Part shown: positions 61,382-64,000 of the stretch, piece by piece | How positions within the stretch are numbered: the first letter of the stretch is position 1 | Layout: the number at the start of each line of letters is the position of its first letter | Program-made: the position numbers and the translations under genes | The notes under the pieces: generated by a model | Database searches by the model: none | What the model was told of the DNA's origin: nothing | What the model saw: the letters and a program-made list of their open reading frames with translations, nothing else | Assembly (NCBI RefSeq): GCF_007981265.1 | Contig: NZ_CP034363.1 | Coordinates: forward strand, 3,100,001-3,164,000 | Length of the DNA stretch: 64,000 bases | Reading direction: 5' to 3' | DNA from: Pantoea sp. CCBC3-3-1 | GTDB lineage: Bacteria; Pseudomonadota; Gammaproteobacteria; Enterobacterales; Enterobacteriaceae

Positions 61382-61858
61382 ATGAGCACATTCGACAAGC
61401 TAACCGCGCTGCTCGACAGCCATCAGGCACGCTATAAAGTGATGGAACATGCAGCGACGGGTAAATGTGAAGAAGTGGCGGCGATCCGCGGCACCGCTGT
61501 CGGACAGGGCGCCAAAGCGCTGGTTTGCCATGTCAAAGGCAACGGCGTTAAACAGTACGTCCTGGCGGTATTGCCTGCCGACCAACAGGCTGATTTGAGT
61601 AAGGTGGCCAGAGCGGTAGACGGCCTGCGCGCCTCGCTGGCCAGCCCGGCGGAAGTGGATCGGCTGACCGACTGTGTATTTGGTGCGATACCGCCCTTCA
61701 GCTTTCACGATGAGCTGAAAGTATTAGTTGATCCCACACTGTGTGAGCGCAACAGCGAAATCGCGTTTAATGCCGGCCTGCTGGAAAAATCGATGGTGCT
61801 GGACGTGGCGGATTATCTGCGTGTTTGTGATTTCAGCCCGGCAAACATTCTTAAATAA
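61382..61858 (+). CDS. YbaK/ProX-like aminoacyl-tRNA deacylase domain protein
   Basis: A 158-aa single-domain protein of the YbaK/prolyl-tRNA synthetase-associated editing family, which hydrolyses mischarged tRNA. Characteristic pieces are the N-terminal VMEHAATGKCEEVAAIRGT, the GAKALVCHVKG strand with the conserved lysine, and GAIPPFSFHDELKVLVDPTL. ATG 61382 has AAGGAGA directly before it; the longer frame from 61262 runs through the inverted repeat and is not credible. It is a single gene after the his operon; which tRNA it edits is unknown. Confidence 0.85.
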   Translation: MSTFDKLTALLDSHQARYKVMEHAATGKCEEVAAIRGTAVGQGAKALVCHVKGNGVKQYVLAVLPADQQADLSKVARAVDGLRASLASPAEVDRLTDCVFGAIPPFSFHDELKVLVDPTLCERNSEIAFNAGLLEKSMVLDVADYLRVCDFSPANILK

Positions 61859-61904
61859 GAATTCACAGGCTGATGTCTATCGTTTTATTTCTGCGAGTAA
61901 AAAT

Positions 61905-62042
61905 CACCCCCCAAAATTAAACCATGCGGCCTTGCTTCAATACCCAGGTCCTACCACCGTGAAAACGCTCGCGCAACATCTGTTCGAAGAAAATGCAGAG
62001 CGAAACAGCCCGATGCTACCTGTCTGCCTGGTGAAGTACTGA
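61905..62042 (+). pseudogene. Possible C-terminal vestige of a 6-PTP synthase/QueD-like gene
   Basis: A frame ending at TGA 62042 reads PPKLNHAALLQYPGPTTVKT followed by LAQHLFEEN. It loosely resembles the LDHxxLN...PTxExLAxxL pattern of 6-pyruvoyl-tetrahydropterin synthase/QueD C-termini. No start or N-terminal part is present. It may be a remnant or chance. Confidence 0.2.
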
Positions 62043-62138
62043 TTTAAATGACTAATCAGCGGCTAACGATTTATGACAAATGGTGTTTGCTAAAAAATTA
62101 ACTTAGAATGCGCTATTAAGAACCCTGACGTTAAGATA

Positions 62139-63422
62139 ATGAGAAACGGAATGGCCAGTCAAAAAATCAAAAAATTGCTCTTAAACATCCCCTCGGTTAG
62201 ACATTATGTTGAAACAACCAATAATATCAGAAATGAAAATATTCGGTTAACGCATGAAATTGAAAAAAAAACCTCTTTAATTTCTCAGTCAAGAAGTCCA
62301 GCCCTGTTTAACTGTAGTGATGATTTTCTGACAGAAAGACTATTATCTCATCCAATAAAATCCCTTAGCGGATCGCTGACGCTAGCCAGCGAGCCTGCTC
62401 GCCACATCGCAAACCGGGTGGAGGTCGCAGAACGTTTAATCAAAGCCTATCATAAGGCTTTAGCCGATGAAGCGGCCTCTCCGCTTCGCCGGGAAGGTGA
62501 AGACTTATGGACGGGTTTATTACGTAATGAACTGCCGGAGTTGCTTAACGCTATAGACAGCCGTGACGCGGTAAAACTGGCCGATTTTTTAGCTAATTTT
62601 GGGACTTCTTATGTCTGGTTTGGCGGTATAACAACCTGTATTGACGGTTTCAATAAGGATTTACGTCCCGAAAGTATCGCCTTAACCTACCATGATAAAC
62701 TTGTCAGCCTGGCGGAGAGCCTGGGCGTTTTACGCTACGAAAGCCCGGAATCAGGTCCATGGGGAGACAACATGCTCTCGGATAGCACCGACGTGCTGAA
62801 CAGCATAGCTCATAAAATCGGCATAGATATTCATCCCCCGATGGGCATAATTCACACAGACGGCATTAAAGCAGGCAAGAGTGTTTTGCACTATCGCCAT
62901 ATTAACGCCCTGTATAGTGCGCTCCGGCTACATGCGCTCAATAAAAAGCAGGAAGCGGTTTGTGAATTTGGTGGCGGCCTCGGCATAACCGCTATGTATT
63001 CACTTCGCCTGGGCGTGAAAGATTATACAATTTTCGATTTACCTATTACCTGTCTGCTTGCCGGGCATTATCTTATTCATGCCATTGGCGAAAATAATGT
63101 CGTGCTCTATGGCGAGGAAGCAAAGGAAAATGCTGTGAAGCTGCTGCCTTATTGGGAATGTCAAAAACAGGATGATAACAGATTTTCCTATGCTCTGAAT
63201 CAGGACAGCCTACCTGAAATTTCAGACAACCTTATTAAGGAATATTTAACACAGATAAAGAAAATGGTAGCTAAAGGATTTCTTAGTATTAATCACGAGT
63301 GCTTTCATCCTCGCACAGTAATGCGTTTTACCGAGGAGTCCGGCGGATTTGAGCTTTTACACCGTTCTAAATGTTGGGTGCGGGATGGCTATGTAGAAGA
63401 GTTTTATACTTTACAAAATTGA
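62139..63422 (+). CDS. Putative sugar O-methyltransferase
   Basis: A 427-aa protein resembling the 'putative sugar O-methyltransferase' family found in surface polysaccharide clusters. The SAM-binding loop is probably AVCEFGGGLGITAMYSLRLG, followed by DYTIFDLPI; a preceding region HYRHINALYSALRLHALN is typical. A short coiled coil is predicted near the N-terminus (RNENIRLTHEIEKK). ATG 62151 is an alternative start to ATG 62139. The gene is AT-richer than the his genes, as is usual for O-antigen regions, and lies beside a DUF2142-like gene. Confidence 0.7.
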   Translation: MRNGMASQKIKKLLLNIPSVRHYVETTNNIRNENIRLTHEIEKKTSLISQSRSPALFNCSDDFLTERLLSHPIKSLSGSLTLASEPARHIANRVEVAERLIKAYHKALADEAASPLRREGEDLWTGLLRNELPELLNAIDSRDAVKLADFLANFGTSYVWFGGITTCIDGFNKDLRPESIALTYHDKLVSLAESLGVLRYESPESGPWGDNMLSDSTDVLNSIAHKIGIDIHPPMGIIHTDGIKAGKSVLHYRHINALYSALRLHALNKKQEAVCEFGGGLGITAMYSLRLGVKDYTIFDLPITCLLAGHYLIHAIGENNVVLYGEEAKENAVKLLPYWECQKQDDNRFSYALNQDSLPEISDNLIKEYLTQIKKMVAKGFLSINHECFHPRTVMRFTEESGGFELLHRSKCWVRDGYVEEFYTLQN

Positions 63423-63438
63423 TGACAGGCTTATAAAA

Positions 63439-64000
63439 ATGGAACAAAAAGTTCAGGCTGCTTTTGGGGCATGCTTTAAAAAAGGTAACAGGTCAGTTTA
63501 TCTGGCGGTAATACTATTCTCTTTCCTGTTGCTGTCAGCCATATTTTACATAAAACCTCCATTTGGTTCCCCGGATGAAGCGACACATCTTTTCAGAGCA
63601 GATAGCCTGGCGCAGGGCTATATCTTGCTTGAGCCCACAGGGAAAGACGGTACTACCGGTGGTGAAGTTAATGGCTCACTGGGCAAAGCGGTGCTGAAAT
63701 ACAGTGACTATGTACACACTCACTCGTATAGAGGAAGTGATAAGTTCATTGAAGAATTAAAGTCGTTAAAGTGGGAAAGTAAAAATGCGGAGATTGGACT
63801 ACCGACAACGGCCTTTTATATGCCCTTTGTCTATATCCCTCAGGCTGTGTCTTTTTATGTGGGTGAAAAGCTGAATCTCAGCGTTTATTCAACCTACGCG
63901 CTAATAAATTACGTTACCTTTGGTATATGCATTATAATTTTTTTAGCTGCTTACAGAATATACCCTATTCCTCTTTTCTCGCTTTGCCTGATACTCATGC
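63439..64000 (+). CDS. DUF2142-like polytopic membrane protein (partial at right edge)
   Basis: The frame from ATG 63439 is open to the window end (187 codons). An N-terminal membrane helix (YLAVILFSFLLLSAIFYI) is followed by KPPFGSPDEATHLFRADSLAQG, the P..DE..H..R motif of DUF2142 proteins, a group of polytopic membrane proteins with glycosyltransferase-like topology found in polysaccharide clusters. A second helix starts near codon 155. It starts 16 nt after the methyltransferase stop, suggesting one operon. The exact function is unknown. Confidence 0.7.
   Translation, partial: MEQKVQAAFGACFKKGNRSVYLAVILFSFLLLSAIFYIKPPFGSPDEATHLFRADSLAQGYILLEPTGKDGTTGGEVNGSLGKAVLKYSDYVHTHSYRGSDKFIEELKSLKWESKNAEIGLPTTAFYMPFVYIPQAVSFYVGEKLNLSVYSTYALINYVTFGICIIIFLAAYRIYPIPLFSLCLILM

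Noticed and set aside
61859..62138. JUMPstart/ops element ahead of the polysaccharide genes
   Set aside because: GGCGGTAG-type core and JUMPstart consensus were not found in this gap.

Overview
The window is chromosomal DNA from a gammaproteobacterium of the order Enterobacterales. The order yeeO, yeeX, yeeA, dacD, sbcB, plaP, yeeZ, hisLGDCBHAFI closely follows the 44-45 min region of Escherichia coli. Protein divergence and accessory content suggest a relative such as Erwinia, Pantoea or Mixta (Erwiniaceae), but no 16S gene is present and the genus is an inference.

Left part (1-22.6 kb): a NlpA/MetQ-type substrate-binding protein and a MetN-type ATPase that runs off the left edge, an aminotransferase, then a tRNA-Asn gene. 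Directly behind it is a 1.9-kb insert with the start of a decayed integrase and an orphan type VI secretion cassette: Hcp, a Tlde1-like L,D-transpeptidase-fold effector and a candidate immunity protein. A second tRNA-Asn at 20.8 kb keeps its terminator 10 nt downstream. The near-identical terminator of the first copy lies 1.9 kb away, on the far side of the cassette, so the cassette appears to have landed between tRNA and terminator. Between the two tRNAs are an MFS pump, an SsuA/NMT1-type ABC importer with a secreted alpha/beta hydrolase, a RatA-like protein, a cytoplasmic PaoABC-type molybdenum hydroxylase with a MocA-like cytidylyltransferase, amn, a Gfo/Idh/MocA oxidoreductase, a LuxR-type AHL receptor and an nlp/sfsB gene broken by an amber codon. 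A GGDEF-EAL protein follows.

Middle part (23-42 kb): a 6-phospho-beta-glucosidase, yncE, and a compact enterobactin locus on the minus strand (fes-ybdZ-entF-entS, then entC-E-B-A-H) with Fur-box-like sites before fes and entC. No fep uptake genes and no entD are present. Another MFS exporter and yeeO form a two-gene unit, divergent from a LacI ortholog that has no lacZYA beside it.

Right part (42-64 kb): housekeeping genes yeeX, yeeA, dacD and sbcB; a short putrescine cluster (plaP, puuA, puuD-puuR-puuB) lacking puuC and puuE; yeeZ; the full histidine operon with its leader peptide and attenuator; a YbaK-like deacylase; and the start of what is probably a surface polysaccharide locus (putative sugar O-methyltransferase and a DUF2142-like membrane protein cut by the right edge). 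Two related structured repeats occupy convergent intergenic gaps at 41.9 and 46.6 kb.
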